DNA of 64,000 nucleotides. Origin: Phreatobacter oligotrophus (GTDB taxonomy: Bacteria; Pseudomonadota; Alphaproteobacteria; Rhizobiales; Phreatobacteraceae). Positions within the stretch are counted from its first letter, which is position 1. Each line of letters starts with the position of its first letter. Positions 8,767 to 17,156 of the stretch are shown here, in pieces. The translations under genes were made by a program, and so were the position numbers. Location: positions 1-64,000 of the forward strand of contig NZ_PZZL01000001.1 in assembly GCF_003046185.1 (NCBI RefSeq), in the 5' to 3' direction. The notes beneath the pieces are model-generated. The model saw only the letters and a program-made list of their open reading frames with translations. It had not been told where the DNA came from and searched no databases.

Positions 8767-10095
8767 TCAGAACAGGCCGACGGGAGCGAGCGGCCGGCCG
8801 TCGACGAGGCGCTGGTGCGAATAGGCGGCCGGGTCGATGAGCGGCGTGTCGCCTGTGACGATGTCGGCGGCGAGCCGGCCGGCGCCGGGGCCAATGCCGA
8901 AGCCGTGGCCGGAGAAGCCGGTGGCGAGAAAGAAGCCGGGCAGAGTGTCGACCGCCGAGATGACCGGGATCGTGTCCGGCGTCGTGTCGATCGTGCCGCC
9001 CCAGGCCTCGGCAATGCCGATGCCTTCGAGGTTCGGATTGGCCTTGATCAGCGCGGCGAGAGCCTCTTCGACCAGGGTCATGTCGGGCGCGGGATCGCGC
9101 ACCCGCTCGGCCTCGAAGGGCGAAGGCTGGTCGAGCCGCCAGCTGGTGCCGCGCAGGAGCTGGTCGAGGAAGGGCTTGCCGAAGGAGATCTTCAGGCCCT
9201 TTCGCCGCTGCCGGTAGGTCGGCAGGAAGGTGCGGGCATAGCGGATGAGGTCGGGCGTGAGCTCCACCGTGCCGCGGCCGCGCAGCGCCAGGGTCAGGCC
9301 GCCATCGAGCCGGCGGCGGACGCAGAAGAAATCGGTGCCGAGCGCGCCATCGGTGATCTCCGGCGCCGGCGTCGTGCGGCAGGCGGTGGCGTTGACGAGG
9401 CCGATCGGCAGGTCGATGCCGTGGCGGCGGCAGAACAGCGACGACCAGGCCCCGCCGGCGAGCAGCACCGAGGAGGCGCGGATCGTGCCCTTCTCCGTCA
9501 CGACGCCCGAGACGCGGCCGGCCGAGGTCTCGAGCCCGCGCGCGGCGCAGTCCTGGTGGATCGTCACGCCATGCTTGCGCGCCGCCTTGGCGAGCACCGG
9601 CACCGCCATGGAAGGCTCGGCACGGCCGTCGCTCGGCGTCACGAGGCCGCCGACCCAGGTGTCGGTGTTATGCGGCAGCCGCTCCTGCACCTCGGACGGG
9701 GTCAGCACGGTCGAGTGGACCTGCATCTCGCGGGCGATCTCCGCCCACTTCTCCCAGGCGGCGAGTTCGGCCGGGTTCTTGGTGAGGAAGAGCACGCCGG
9801 TGCGGCGGAAGCCGGCATCCTCGCCCGCATCCGCCTGCATTTCCTCCCACAGGCGCAGGCTCTCGCGCGCGAGCGGGATCTCGGCGCGGGCGCGGCCCTG
9901 CTGGCGGCACCAGCCCCAGTTGCGGCTCGACTGCTCGCAGCCGACATGGCCCTTCTCGACGAGGGCCACCGACAGGCCCTTGCGGGCGAGCTGATAGGCC
10001 GAGGAGACGCCGATGACGCCGCCGCCGATGACGACCACGTCGGCGCTCTCGGGCAGGCGGGCATCGCTCTCGATGCGGGTGAGGGGCGGGGACAT
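8767..10095 (-). CDS. FAD-dependent amine/D-amino-acid oxidoreductase (DAO family)
   Basis: The N-terminus carries a Rossmann FAD motif, VVIGGGVIGVSSAYQLARKG (from about residue 21), followed by Glu at the end of the second strand. SSRNWGWCRQQGRARAEIPLARESLRLW is typical of DAO-type oxidoreductases encoded beside amino-acid or peptide transporters. A C-terminal GGTIDTTPDTIPVISAVD...GFFLATGFSGHGFGIGPGAGRLAAD segment completes the FAD fold. It likely oxidises an amino acid or secondary amine (sarcosine, glycine or D-amino acid type) imported by the ABC system in the same operon. The substrate is unknown. Confidence 0.85.
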   Translation of the reverse strand: MSPPLTRIESDARLPESADVVVIGGGVIGVSSAYQLARKGLSVALVEKGHVGCEQSSRNWGWCRQQGRARAEIPLARESLRLWEEMQADAGEDAGFRRTGVLFLTKNPAELAAWEKWAEIAREMQVHSTVLTPSEVQERLPHNTDTWVGGLVTPSDGRAEPSMAVPVLAKAARKHGVTIHQDCAARGLETSAGRVSGVVTEKGTIRASSVLLAGGAWSSLFCRRHGIDLPIGLVNATACRTTPAPEITDGALGTDFFCVRRRLDGGLTLALRGRGTVELTPDLIRYARTFLPTYRQRRKGLKISFGKPFLDQLLRGTSWRLDQPSPFEAERVRDPAPDMTLVEEALAALIKANPNLEGIGIAEAWGGTIDTTPDTIPVISAVDTLPGFFLATGFSGHGFGIGPGAGRLAADIVTGDTPLIDPAAYSHQRLVDGRPLAPVGLF

Positions 10096-10113
10096 CGGCG
10101 GCTCCGGATGCGT

Positions 10114-10989
10114 TCAGTGAATGTCGAGGCGCGGGTCGAGCGCGTCGCGCAAGCCATCGCCGAGGAAGTTGAAGCTGGTCACCGCCAGCGTGATGGCGAT
10201 GCCCGGCACGATGGCGAGCCAGGGCGCGCTCGTCATGTAGATCTGCGCGTTGTTGAGCATGTTTCCCCAGCTCGCGGCGGGCGGCTGGATGCCATAGCCG
10301 AGATAGCTCACATAGGATTCGAGCAGGATCGCCTTGGCGACATTGAGCGTCGCCGCCACGACGATCGCCGCCATGGCGTTGGGCAGCAGCTCCTTGAACA
10401 TGATGCGCAGGTCCGAGGCGCCGAAGGCCACCGCCGCCGCCGCGAAGTCGCGCTCACGCAGGGCGCGCATCTGCGCCTCGACGATGCGGGCGACGCTCAT
10501 CCAGGCGGTGGCCGAGATGAGGATGGTGGTCGCGACGATGCCCGGCTCGATCAGCGCGGCGAGCGCCAGGAGCAGGAAGATCGCCGGGAAGCAGAGGACC
10601 GCATCGACGAAGCGCATCAGCGCCGCGCCCAGCACGCCGCCATAGAAACCGGCGAAGGTGCCGATGACGATGCCAACCCCCATGGCGATGAGCATGGCGA
10701 CGATGCCGATGGCGAGCGACACCCGCCCGCCCATCATCAGGCGCGCCAGCACGTCGCGGCCGAGCTCGTCCGTGCCAAGCACATGCGCGCCCGTCAGCGG
10801 CGGGGCGAAGCGGTGCATGATGTCGATGAACTTGTCGTCGAAGGGCAGGAGAAAGGGCCCGATCGTCGAGCCGAGGATCAGCACCAGGATCACCACCGCG
10901 CCGGCCATGGCGAGGCGATGGCGGCGGAAGCGGCGCCAGGCGGCCTGGGCCGGGGTGACGTGCTCGACGGGCAGGACGGCGACGGTCAT
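10114..10989 (-). CDS. Peptide-type ABC transporter permease, DppC family
   Basis: The 291-residue protein has the N-terminal OppC/DppC helix (AWRRFRRHRLAMAGAVVILVLILGS), then GTDELGRDVLARLMMGGRVSLAIG, and the EAA loop (AAAAVAFGASDLRIMFKELLPN) that contacts the ATPase. The C-terminus NFLGDGLRDALDPRLDIH is characteristic of the family. It forms the inner-membrane channel with the product of the adjacent upstream gene (3 bp away). No ATPase gene of the DppD or DppF type is present in this operon. Confidence 0.9.
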   Translation of the reverse strand: MTVAVLPVEHVTPAQAAWRRFRRHRLAMAGAVVILVLILGSTIGPFLLPFDDKFIDIMHRFAPPLTGAHVLGTDELGRDVLARLMMGGRVSLAIGIVAMLIAMGVGIVIGTFAGFYGGVLGAALMRFVDAVLCFPAIFLLLALAALIEPGIVATTILISATAWMSVARIVEAQMRALRERDFAAAAVAFGASDLRIMFKELLPNAMAAIVVAATLNVAKAILLESYVSYLGYGIQPPAASWGNMLNNAQIYMTSAPWLAIVPGIAITLAVTSFNFLGDGLRDALDPRLDIH

Positions 10990-10992
10990 GGT

Positions 10993-11946
10993 TCAGCCCA
11001 CCCGGATGCGCGGATCGACGACCGCGTAGAGGATGTCGGCGATGAGCGAGCCGATGAGCACCATGGTGGCGGAGAACATCAGGATGCCCATCACAACGGG
11101 GTAGTCGCGGTAGCCGATGGAATCGAGGAAGAGCCGGCCCATGCCCGGCCAGGTGAAGACCGTCTCCGTCACCAGCGCGCCGCCGAGGAGCGTCGGGAAT
11201 TGCAGGCCCGCGACGGTGATCATGGGCAGCAGCGCGTTGCGCAGCGCGTGCTGCGACAGGATCCGCCATTCCGGTAGGCCCTTGGCGCGGGCCGTGCGGA
11301 TATAGTCCTGGTTGATGACGTCCAGCATGGAGGAGCGCATGAAACGCCCCCACATCGCCGTCTCCACCAGCGCCAGGACCAGGGCGGGCGCGATGAGGTG
11401 ATGGATCATGTCGAGGAGCGATCCTTCTTCCCCGACCGTGTGGCGGTTGCCCGAGGGCAGCCAGCCCAGCTGCACCGAGAAGAGGTAGATGGCGATCAGC
11501 CCGAACCAGAAGGTCGGGATGGACAGCGCCACCATGGCGCCGACCGTCGCCAGCTGGTCGAAGATCGAGTAGCGGCGGATCGCGCCGAGAATGCCCACCC
11601 AGCAGCCCAGCAGGATGGCGATGACGGTGGCGGTGGCCATGAGCTCGAAGGTCGCGCCGAGATGGGCGCCGATGATCTTCAGCACCGGCTCGCCGTCACG
11701 GTACGACACGCCCCAGTCGCCGCGCAGCATGCGCCACAGCCAGTCGGCGTACTGGACCGGCAGGGGCCGATCCAGGCCGAGCTGACGGGTGATGCGGTCG
11801 AGGTCCTCCTGCGTCATCTGCGATGACAGGGCGAACTGCGACAGCGGCCCGCCCGGCGCCAGATGCAGGATGGCGAAGCCGAGCATGGAGACGATGGCGA
11901 GCAGCAGCACCGCCTGTCCCAGCCGGTTGACGAGGAACCGCGCCAT
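10993..11946 (-). CDS. Peptide-type ABC transporter permease, DppB family
   Basis: This 317-residue protein begins MARFLVNRLGQAVLLLAIVSMLGF, the usual first helix of DppB/OppB. It has the loop ITRQLGLDRPLPVQYADWLWRMLRGDWGVSYRDGEPV, the coupling loop DYIRTARAKGLPEWRILSQHALRNALLPMIT and TVFTWPGMGRLFLDSI. It dimerises with the DppC-like product encoded next. The upstream gene encodes the binding protein, 27 bp away. Confidence 0.9.
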   Translation of the reverse strand: MARFLVNRLGQAVLLLAIVSMLGFAILHLAPGGPLSQFALSSQMTQEDLDRITRQLGLDRPLPVQYADWLWRMLRGDWGVSYRDGEPVLKIIGAHLGATFELMATATVIAILLGCWVGILGAIRRYSIFDQLATVGAMVALSIPTFWFGLIAIYLFSVQLGWLPSGNRHTVGEEGSLLDMIHHLIAPALVLALVETAMWGRFMRSSMLDVINQDYIRTARAKGLPEWRILSQHALRNALLPMITVAGLQFPTLLGGALVTETVFTWPGMGRLFLDSIGYRDYPVVMGILMFSATMVLIGSLIADILYAVVDPRIRVG

Positions 11947-11973
11947 GTCAGACCGACCCGCCGGCGCGCGTCG

Positions 11974-13665
11974 TCACGCCCAGTACCATTCGCGGATGTT
12001 CCAGGTGTTGGTGGAGGCGTTGCCGTTCGGCCGGAAGCCGCGCAGGTTCGCCTTGAGGCCCTCGGCGATGACGCCCTGGTAGAGCGGCAGGATGGCGAGG
12101 TCGTTGCGGATCAGCGTCTGCAGCGCGCCATAGGTCTGCTTGCGCTCGGCGAGGTCGAACTGCGTGGCGCCGAGGGCAAGCAGCCTGTCTGCCTCGGGGT
12201 TCTGGTACTGATAGGTGTTGAAGCCGCGGCCGCCCTTGGCGGGGATCGCGCCAGAGCCGAAGCGCGGCGTCACGTCGGGATCGGCGCCCAGCATGAAGTT
12301 CACCGAGACCAGCGCGGAATTGTACTTCGACTGCTGCCAGAACTCGCCCCACATGACGGCCGGCGGCATGTTCTGGATACGCATCGCCGCGCCGATGGCG
12401 CGCCAGTCCTGCATGAGGAGCTGCTGCGTCTGCTCGCGCACGGCGTTGCCGGAGGTGGTCGAGTTGGTGAATTCCAGCTTCACGCCGCCCTTGGCGCGCA
12501 CGCCATCCGAGCCGCGCGCCCAGCCGGCGGCATCCAGCAGCGCATTGGCCTTGGCCGGGTCGAAGACATGGGCGGGCAGGCCCTTCTGGAAGGCCCAGCC
12601 GTCCTGCGGCACGAAGGTCTCGGTCGGCGTCGGCAGGCCGTAGTTCAGGGCGTCGATGATCGCCTTCTTGTTCACGGCCATGTAGAGCGCCTCGCGCACC
12701 GCCTTGTCGGCGAGCGGGCCGAAATCGAGGTTCGGTGCGATGTGCTCGACCGAGGAAGTCGAGGAGACAACGACGGTGCGGTCGCGCAGCGTCTTCGCCT
12801 CGCGCACGAAGTTCGGCAGGATGCCCTGGATGCCGGTGTAGTCGACCTGGCCGGTGCGGAACTGGGTGTAGAGCACCGTCAGGTCCGGGATGTACTTGAA
12901 GATCAGCCGCTCCACGTAGGGGCCCTTGCCGTGATAGGCGGTGTTGGCGGCGAGCTGGATGTTGTCGCCCGGCTGGCGCGACACCCAGCGGAAGGGGCCG
13001 GTGCCGATCGGCGCGGTGTTCATGACCGAGGCATTGATGTCCTGTGCCTTCTCCATCACGTGCTTCGGCACGAGATAGGTGAGCGCGAGGATCGACAGGT
13101 AGGGCGAATAGGGGCTCTCCATCCGCCAGTGGATCTCGTCCGCCGCCACCACCTTGATGTCCTTGACGAGGCTGTGGCCGACGCGGTTGCGCACTCGGAA
13201 ATTCGGGTTGTTGATGAGCTCCAGCGAGTACTTCACGTCCTCGGCGGTGAAGGGCGTGCCGTCATGCCACTTCACGTCGCTGCGCAGCTTGATCTTCCAG
13301 GTGAGGCCATCGGCCGACAGGCCGCCATTGGCGACCGTCGGCACCTCGCGGGCGAGGTCGGGGACGAAATTGCCGTCGGGATCGATGATCCATAGCGTCG
13401 AGAAGACCTGCCACCACACCGCCTGGTCGACCTCGATGCCGGGCATGAGCGGGTTGAAGGCCGTCGGCTCCTGCGACAGGGCGGCAACGATCTGGCCGCG
13501 CGGCCGTTCCGGGGGACCCGCGGGACGGGCGCCCTGCGCGAGGAGCGCGGAAGGGGCGGCGAGGCCGGCTGCGGCCCCGGCGCCCAGCACCATCAGCACG
13601 CGGCGGCTCGGTCCGGTGGCGAGGGTCGGCACTGCTTTGACGCGGTTCGTCTCGTCGCTCATCAT
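11974..13665 (-). CDS. ABC transporter substrate-binding protein, family 5 (peptide type)
   Basis: The start is taken as ATG 13665 (MMSDETNRVK), which has AAGGGG a few bases upstream; the open frame extends further but without ribosome-site support. The signal sequence is SRRVLMVLGAGAAAGLAAPSALLAQ with an Arg pair. The mature part is an SBP_bac_5 protein: QEPTAFNPLMPGIEV, LTWKIKLRSDVKWHDGTPFTAEDVKYSLE, IGTGPFRWVSRQPGDNIQLAAN and VREALYMAVNKKAIID. It should bind a peptide, an opine-like compound or an oligosaccharide in the periplasm. First gene of a five-gene minus-strand operon with an oxidase and a 2-hydroxyacid dehydrogenase, so an amino-acid-like ligand is likely. Confidence 0.9.
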   Translation of the reverse strand: MMSDETNRVKAVPTLATGPSRRVLMVLGAGAAAGLAAPSALLAQGARPAGPPERPRGQIVAALSQEPTAFNPLMPGIEVDQAVWWQVFSTLWIIDPDGNFVPDLAREVPTVANGGLSADGLTWKIKLRSDVKWHDGTPFTAEDVKYSLELINNPNFRVRNRVGHSLVKDIKVVAADEIHWRMESPYSPYLSILALTYLVPKHVMEKAQDINASVMNTAPIGTGPFRWVSRQPGDNIQLAANTAYHGKGPYVERLIFKYIPDLTVLYTQFRTGQVDYTGIQGILPNFVREAKTLRDRTVVVSSTSSVEHIAPNLDFGPLADKAVREALYMAVNKKAIIDALNYGLPTPTETFVPQDGWAFQKGLPAHVFDPAKANALLDAAGWARGSDGVRAKGGVKLEFTNSTTSGNAVREQTQQLLMQDWRAIGAAMRIQNMPPAVMWGEFWQQSKYNSALVSVNFMLGADPDVTPRFGSGAIPAKGGRGFNTYQYQNPEADRLLALGATQFDLAERKQTYGALQTLIRNDLAILPLYQGVIAEGLKANLRGFRPNGNASTNTWNIREWYWA

Positions 13666-13746
13666 CGACCCCTTGAGGTGACGCGCGGCATGGCTCTCCC
13701 GTTCGCCGGAAGAGCTCCGGCGCCCGGCGGATCCCCGTCCGCGGCG

Positions 13747-13761
13747 TTCAATGCGCTTGAA
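13747..13761. promoter_or_regulatory. TTCAA-N5-TTGAA palindrome in a divergent promoter region
   Basis: TTCAATGCGCTTGAA lies 82 bp upstream of the ABC operon start and about 150 bp upstream of the divergent XRE-cupin regulator; a half-site CTTCAA follows at about 13775. It is a candidate binding site for that regulator. Nothing else was identified in the 244-bp gap. Confidence 0.35.
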
Positions 13762-13909
13762 TAATCGTCGGCAAACTTCAACACTGCTAAACAGGGCTGT
13801 CAATGCCGCGGGGCGCTGCCCACGCCTGCCGTAGCAGAAGATCACCCCTGCATTTCAGCGTGGCAGGATGCAGGTCCTGCCGTCGGTACGAGCGGGAGAA
13901 GGACGTCGC

Positions 13910-14551
13910 ATGAGCGGTCGCAGCAGCGCAGGGCGGGCAGGGGCCGCGCCGGGGCCCGAGGCCTTGGGCGAGCCCCCCGTTGCCATCGCCGATGACGGCG
14001 ACCAGCGCCTTGGCGAGACCATCCGCCTCATGCGCCAGCGTGCCGGTCTCTCCATCCAGGAGGTGGCGAAGCGCACCGGCCTGTCCTCCGGCATGATCAG
14101 CCAGGTGGAACGGGCGCTGGCGACGCCGTCGGTCCGCACGCTCCGCCTCCTCAGCATCGCGCTCGGCGTGCCGATTTCCTATTTCTTCGAGGAGCACGAG
14201 CCTGTCTCGCCCGCCCGCTACATCGTCCGCAAGAACGACCGCCGCCTGCTTCGGCTCACCGCCAGCGGCGTGGTCAAGGAGGCGCTGACGCCTGCCGAGA
14301 AGGGCGAGATCGAGTTCTACGAGCTAACGCTGAACCCCGGCGGCTCCTCCGGCAGCGACTTCGTCCGCCACACCGGCGAGAAGGCTGGCTATGTGCTGGC
14401 CGGCAAGCTGCGCCTTTGGCTCGACCACGAGGCCCATGTGCTGGAACCGGGCGACAGCTTCCGCTTTCCCTCGACCGTCCCCCACATGTTCGACAACCCG
14501 ACCCAGCAGGTGGCGCGGGTGATCTGGGTCACGACGCTCGGCCCGCGCTGA
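13910..14551 (+). CDS. XRE-family transcriptional regulator with C-terminal cupin domain
   Basis: ATG 13910 follows GAGAAGGACG, a good ribosome site. The first 30 residues are Ala/Gly/Pro-rich. A helix-turn-helix of the XRE type covers about 33-87 (IRLMRQRAGLSIQEVAKRTGLSSGMISQVER), and a small-molecule-binding cupin covers about 125-205 (GEIEFYELTLNPGG; GEKAGYVLAGKLRLWL; LEPGDSFRFPSTVPHMFDNP). Such proteins usually control genes for amino-acid, polyamine or peptide use and sense a metabolite through the cupin. It is divergent from the ABC/oxidase operon, with a palindrome between, so it probably regulates that operon. Confidence 0.87.
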   Translation: MSGRSSAGRAGAAPGPEALGEPPVAIADDGDQRLGETIRLMRQRAGLSIQEVAKRTGLSSGMISQVERALATPSVRTLRLLSIALGVPISYFFEEHEPVSPARYIVRKNDRRLLRLTASGVVKEALTPAEKGEIEFYELTLNPGGSSGSDFVRHTGEKAGYVLAGKLRLWLDHEAHVLEPGDSFRFPSTVPHMFDNPTQQVARVIWVTTLGPR

Positions 14552-14637
14552 GCCGCGCGGCGCCTCTGCCCTTTCGCTGCGGCGCGGCATGGCGTATGGC
14601 CCCGGGCGACAGCAACTGACCCGGCAGCCTCCCGCGC

Positions 14638-16260
14638 ATGATCCGCCTCGAAAACATCGGCAAGCAGAACGGCAAGCAGATCATCTTCATCGAGGCCTCG
14701 GCTGCGCTGCAGCGGGGCGAGAAGATCGGCCTCGTCGGCCCGAACGGCGCGGGCAAGACCACGCTGTTCCGCATGATCACCGGCCAGGAACAGCCCGACG
14801 AGGGCCAGGTCGCCGTCGATCGCGGCATCACCATCGGCTATTTCAGCCAGGATGTCGGCGAGATGGGCGGCCGCAGCGCCGTCGCCGAGGTGATGGAGGG
14901 CGCAGGCCCCGTCAGCGAGGTCGCCGCCGAGCTCAAGGCGCTCGAGACCGCCATGGCCGATCCCGACCAGGCCGATCGCATGGACGAGATCATCGCCCGC
15001 TACGGCGAGGTGCAGGCCCGTTTCGAGGAGCTCGATGGCTATGCGCTGGATGGCCGGGCGCGCGAGGTCCTCGCCGGCCTCGGCTTCTCGCAGGAGATGA
15101 TGGACGGCGACGTCGGCAAGCTCTCCGGCGGCTGGAAGATGCGCGTCGCGCTCGCCCGCATCCTGCTCATGCGCCCCGATGCCATGCTGCTCGACGAGCC
15201 TTCCAACCATCTCGATATCGAGAGCCTCATCTGGCTCGAATCCTTCCTCAAGGGCTTCGAGGGCGCCCTCATGATGACCTCGCACGACCGCGAGTTCATG
15301 AACCGCATCGTCGGCAAGATCATCGAGATCGATGGCGGCGCGCTCACCTCCTATTCCGGCGACTATGCCTTCTACGAGCAGCAGCGGGCGCTCGCCGAGA
15401 AACAGCAGCAGGCGCAGTTCGAGCGCCAGCAGGCGATGCTCGCCAAGGAGATCGCCTTCATCGAGCGCTTCAAGGCCCGCGCCTCCCATGCTGCGCAGGT
15501 GCAGAGCCGGGTGAAGAAGCTCGACAAGATCGACCGCGTCGAGCCGCCGCGCCGCCGTCAGACCGTGATGTTCGAGTTCCAGCCGGCTCCCCGCTCCGGC
15601 GAGGACGTGGTCAACATCAAGGGCGTCGACAAGCGCTATGGCAGCCGCACCATCTACGAGGGGCTCGACTTTGGCATCCGCCGCAAGGAGCGCTGGTGCG
15701 TCATGGGCGTCAACGGTGCCGGCAAGTCGACGCTGCTCAAGCTCGTGACCGGCGCGACCGAGCCGGACCGCGGCACGGTGCAGGTCGGCGCCAGCGTCAA
15801 GCTCGGCTATTTCGCCCAGCACGCCATGGACCTGCTCGACGGCGAGGCCACCGTCTTCCAATGGCTGGAGGACGCCTTCCCGCAGGCGGGCCAGGGCTCG
15901 CTGCGCGCGCTTGCCGGCTGCTTCGGCTTTTCCGGCGACGATGTCGAGAAGCGCTGCCGCGTCCTCTCCGGCGGCGAGAAGGCCCGCCTCGTCATGGCGC
16001 GGATGCTCTACGATCCGCCGAACTTCCTGGTCCTCGACGAGCCGACCAACCACCTCGACATGGCCACCAAGGAAATGCTGATCCAGGCGCTCAGCGACTA
16101 CGAGGGCACCATGCTCTTCGTCTCGCACGACCGGCACTTCCTTGCCGCGCTGTCGAACCGCGTGCTGGAGCTCACCCCCGAGGGGCCGCATGTCTATGGC
16201 GGCGGCTATCTCGAATATGTCGCCCGCACCGGCCAGGAAGCCCCCGGCCTCAGGAGCTGA
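14638..16260 (+). CDS. ABC-F family ATPase (ribosome-associated type)
   Basis: This 540-residue soluble protein has two ABC ATPase domains in tandem. Domain 1 has Walker A GPNGAGKTT (residues 34-42) and signature LSGGWKMRVALARILL; domain 2 has GVNGAGKST and LSGGEKARLVMARMLY, then DEPTNHLD. Between them is a charged linker rich in Gln and Glu (EQQRALAEKQQQAQFERQQAMLAKEIAFIERFKARAS), the ABC-F P-site tRNA-interaction motif. No membrane part exists. Members bind the ribosomal E site and relieve stalled or slow translation; the closest general type is YbiT. It is a housekeeping gene, apparently unrelated in function to its neighbours. Confidence 0.9.
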   Translation: MIRLENIGKQNGKQIIFIEASAALQRGEKIGLVGPNGAGKTTLFRMITGQEQPDEGQVAVDRGITIGYFSQDVGEMGGRSAVAEVMEGAGPVSEVAAELKALETAMADPDQADRMDEIIARYGEVQARFEELDGYALDGRAREVLAGLGFSQEMMDGDVGKLSGGWKMRVALARILLMRPDAMLLDEPSNHLDIESLIWLESFLKGFEGALMMTSHDREFMNRIVGKIIEIDGGALTSYSGDYAFYEQQRALAEKQQQAQFERQQAMLAKEIAFIERFKARASHAAQVQSRVKKLDKIDRVEPPRRRQTVMFEFQPAPRSGEDVVNIKGVDKRYGSRTIYEGLDFGIRRKERWCVMGVNGAGKSTLLKLVTGATEPDRGTVQVGASVKLGYFAQHAMDLLDGEATVFQWLEDAFPQAGQGSLRALAGCFGFSGDDVEKRCRVLSGGEKARLVMARMLYDPPNFLVLDEPTNHLDMATKEMLIQALSDYEGTMLFVSHDRHFLAALSNRVLELTPEGPHVYGGGYLEYVARTGQEAPGLRS

Positions 16261-16355
16261 CGCAGAAGCGCGCCTGCGGGCGATGCCGCCCTGCGAAAAA
16301 CGCGCGGGCCTTGCGCCCATGGCCGACTACACTCCGGCGATGGGGAGGGGCCGCC

Positions 16356-17129
16356 ATGACGCTCAAGATCAACCTGAACGCCGATATTGCCGAGGGCTTT
16401 GGGGCCTATGACATCGGCAACGATGCCGCGCTGATGACCATCATCAAGTCGGCCAACGTTGCCTGCGGCTTCCATGCGGGCGACGCGAACACGATGCAGC
16501 GCCTTGTCATGCTGGCGAAGCAGGAGGGCGTGTCCATCGGCGTCCACCCCGGCTTCAACGACCTCTGGGGCTTCGGCCGGCGCAACATCGACATGGATCC
16601 GCGCGACCTCGAGCACATGGTCGCCTACCAGATCGGCGCCCTGCAGGCGATGGCGCGCTATGCCGGCCTGCCCGTGACGCATCTGAAGCCCCACGGCGCC
16701 CTCAACAACATGGCGGCGGTGCGGGAGGACTATGCGCTGGCCATCGGCCGCGCCATCCAGGTGGTGGCGCCGGAGCTGGTCTATGTGGCGCTGGCCGGCT
16801 CGCAGATGGAGGCAGCGGCGCTCAAGCTTGGCCTGAAGCTTGCGAGAGAGGGCTTTGCCGACCGTCAATACGAGGAGGACGGCAACCTGACCCCGCGCAA
16901 GATCAAGGGCTCGGTCTACAAGGATGGCGACACCGCGCTCGCCCAGTGCCTCTCCATGGTGCGGCAGGGTACGGTCGTCTCGCGCCAGGGCACGACCGTG
17001 AAGGTGGCGGTGGAGACGATCTGCGTCCACGGCGACGAGCCGACCGCGGTCGCCGTCGCCGGCCATGTGCGCAAGGGGCTGGAAGCTGCCGGGATCGCGG
17101 TGGTCACGCTGCCGGAGATGATGGCCTGA
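16356..17129 (+). CDS. LamB/YcsF family protein (PxpA-like 5-oxoprolinase subunit A)
   Basis: ATG 16356 follows GGGGAGGGG. The 257-residue protein has the family pattern LNADIAEGFGAYDIGNDAALM, ANVACGFHAGDANTM, GVSIGVHPGFNDLWGFGRR, THLKPHGALNNMA and VETICVHGDEPTAVAVA. Canonical PxpA works with PxpB and PxpC to hydrolyse 5-oxoproline to glutamate using ATP. No pxpB or pxpC gene is seen nearby; the partner gene is instead a Bug-type binding protein starting 27 bp downstream. The substrate may therefore be a different cyclic amide or acid. Family membership is certain, the reaction is not. Confidence 0.85.
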   Translation: MTLKINLNADIAEGFGAYDIGNDAALMTIIKSANVACGFHAGDANTMQRLVMLAKQEGVSIGVHPGFNDLWGFGRRNIDMDPRDLEHMVAYQIGALQAMARYAGLPVTHLKPHGALNNMAAVREDYALAIGRAIQVVAPELVYVALAGSQMEAAALKLGLKLAREGFADRQYEEDGNLTPRKIKGSVYKDGDTALAQCLSMVRQGTVVSRQGTTVKVAVETICVHGDEPTAVAVAGHVRKGLEAAGIAVVTLPEMMA

Positions 17130-17156
17130 CAGGACGTGCATGAGGGGGACGGGACC

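Noticed and set aside
8815-11277. Plus-strand open frame of about 820 codons
   Set aside because: It lies opposite the FAD oxidase and two ABC permeases, which have clear family motifs; the composition is that of a shadow.
14389-16320. Minus-strand open frame of about 640 codons
   Set aside because: It is antisense to the ABC-F gene, whose two Walker A motifs and signatures are unambiguous.
14589-17129. An 846-codon open frame reading into the PxpA-like gene
   Set aside because: The first 590 codons are out of frame with the ABC-F gene; the real start is ATG 16356 with a ribosome site.
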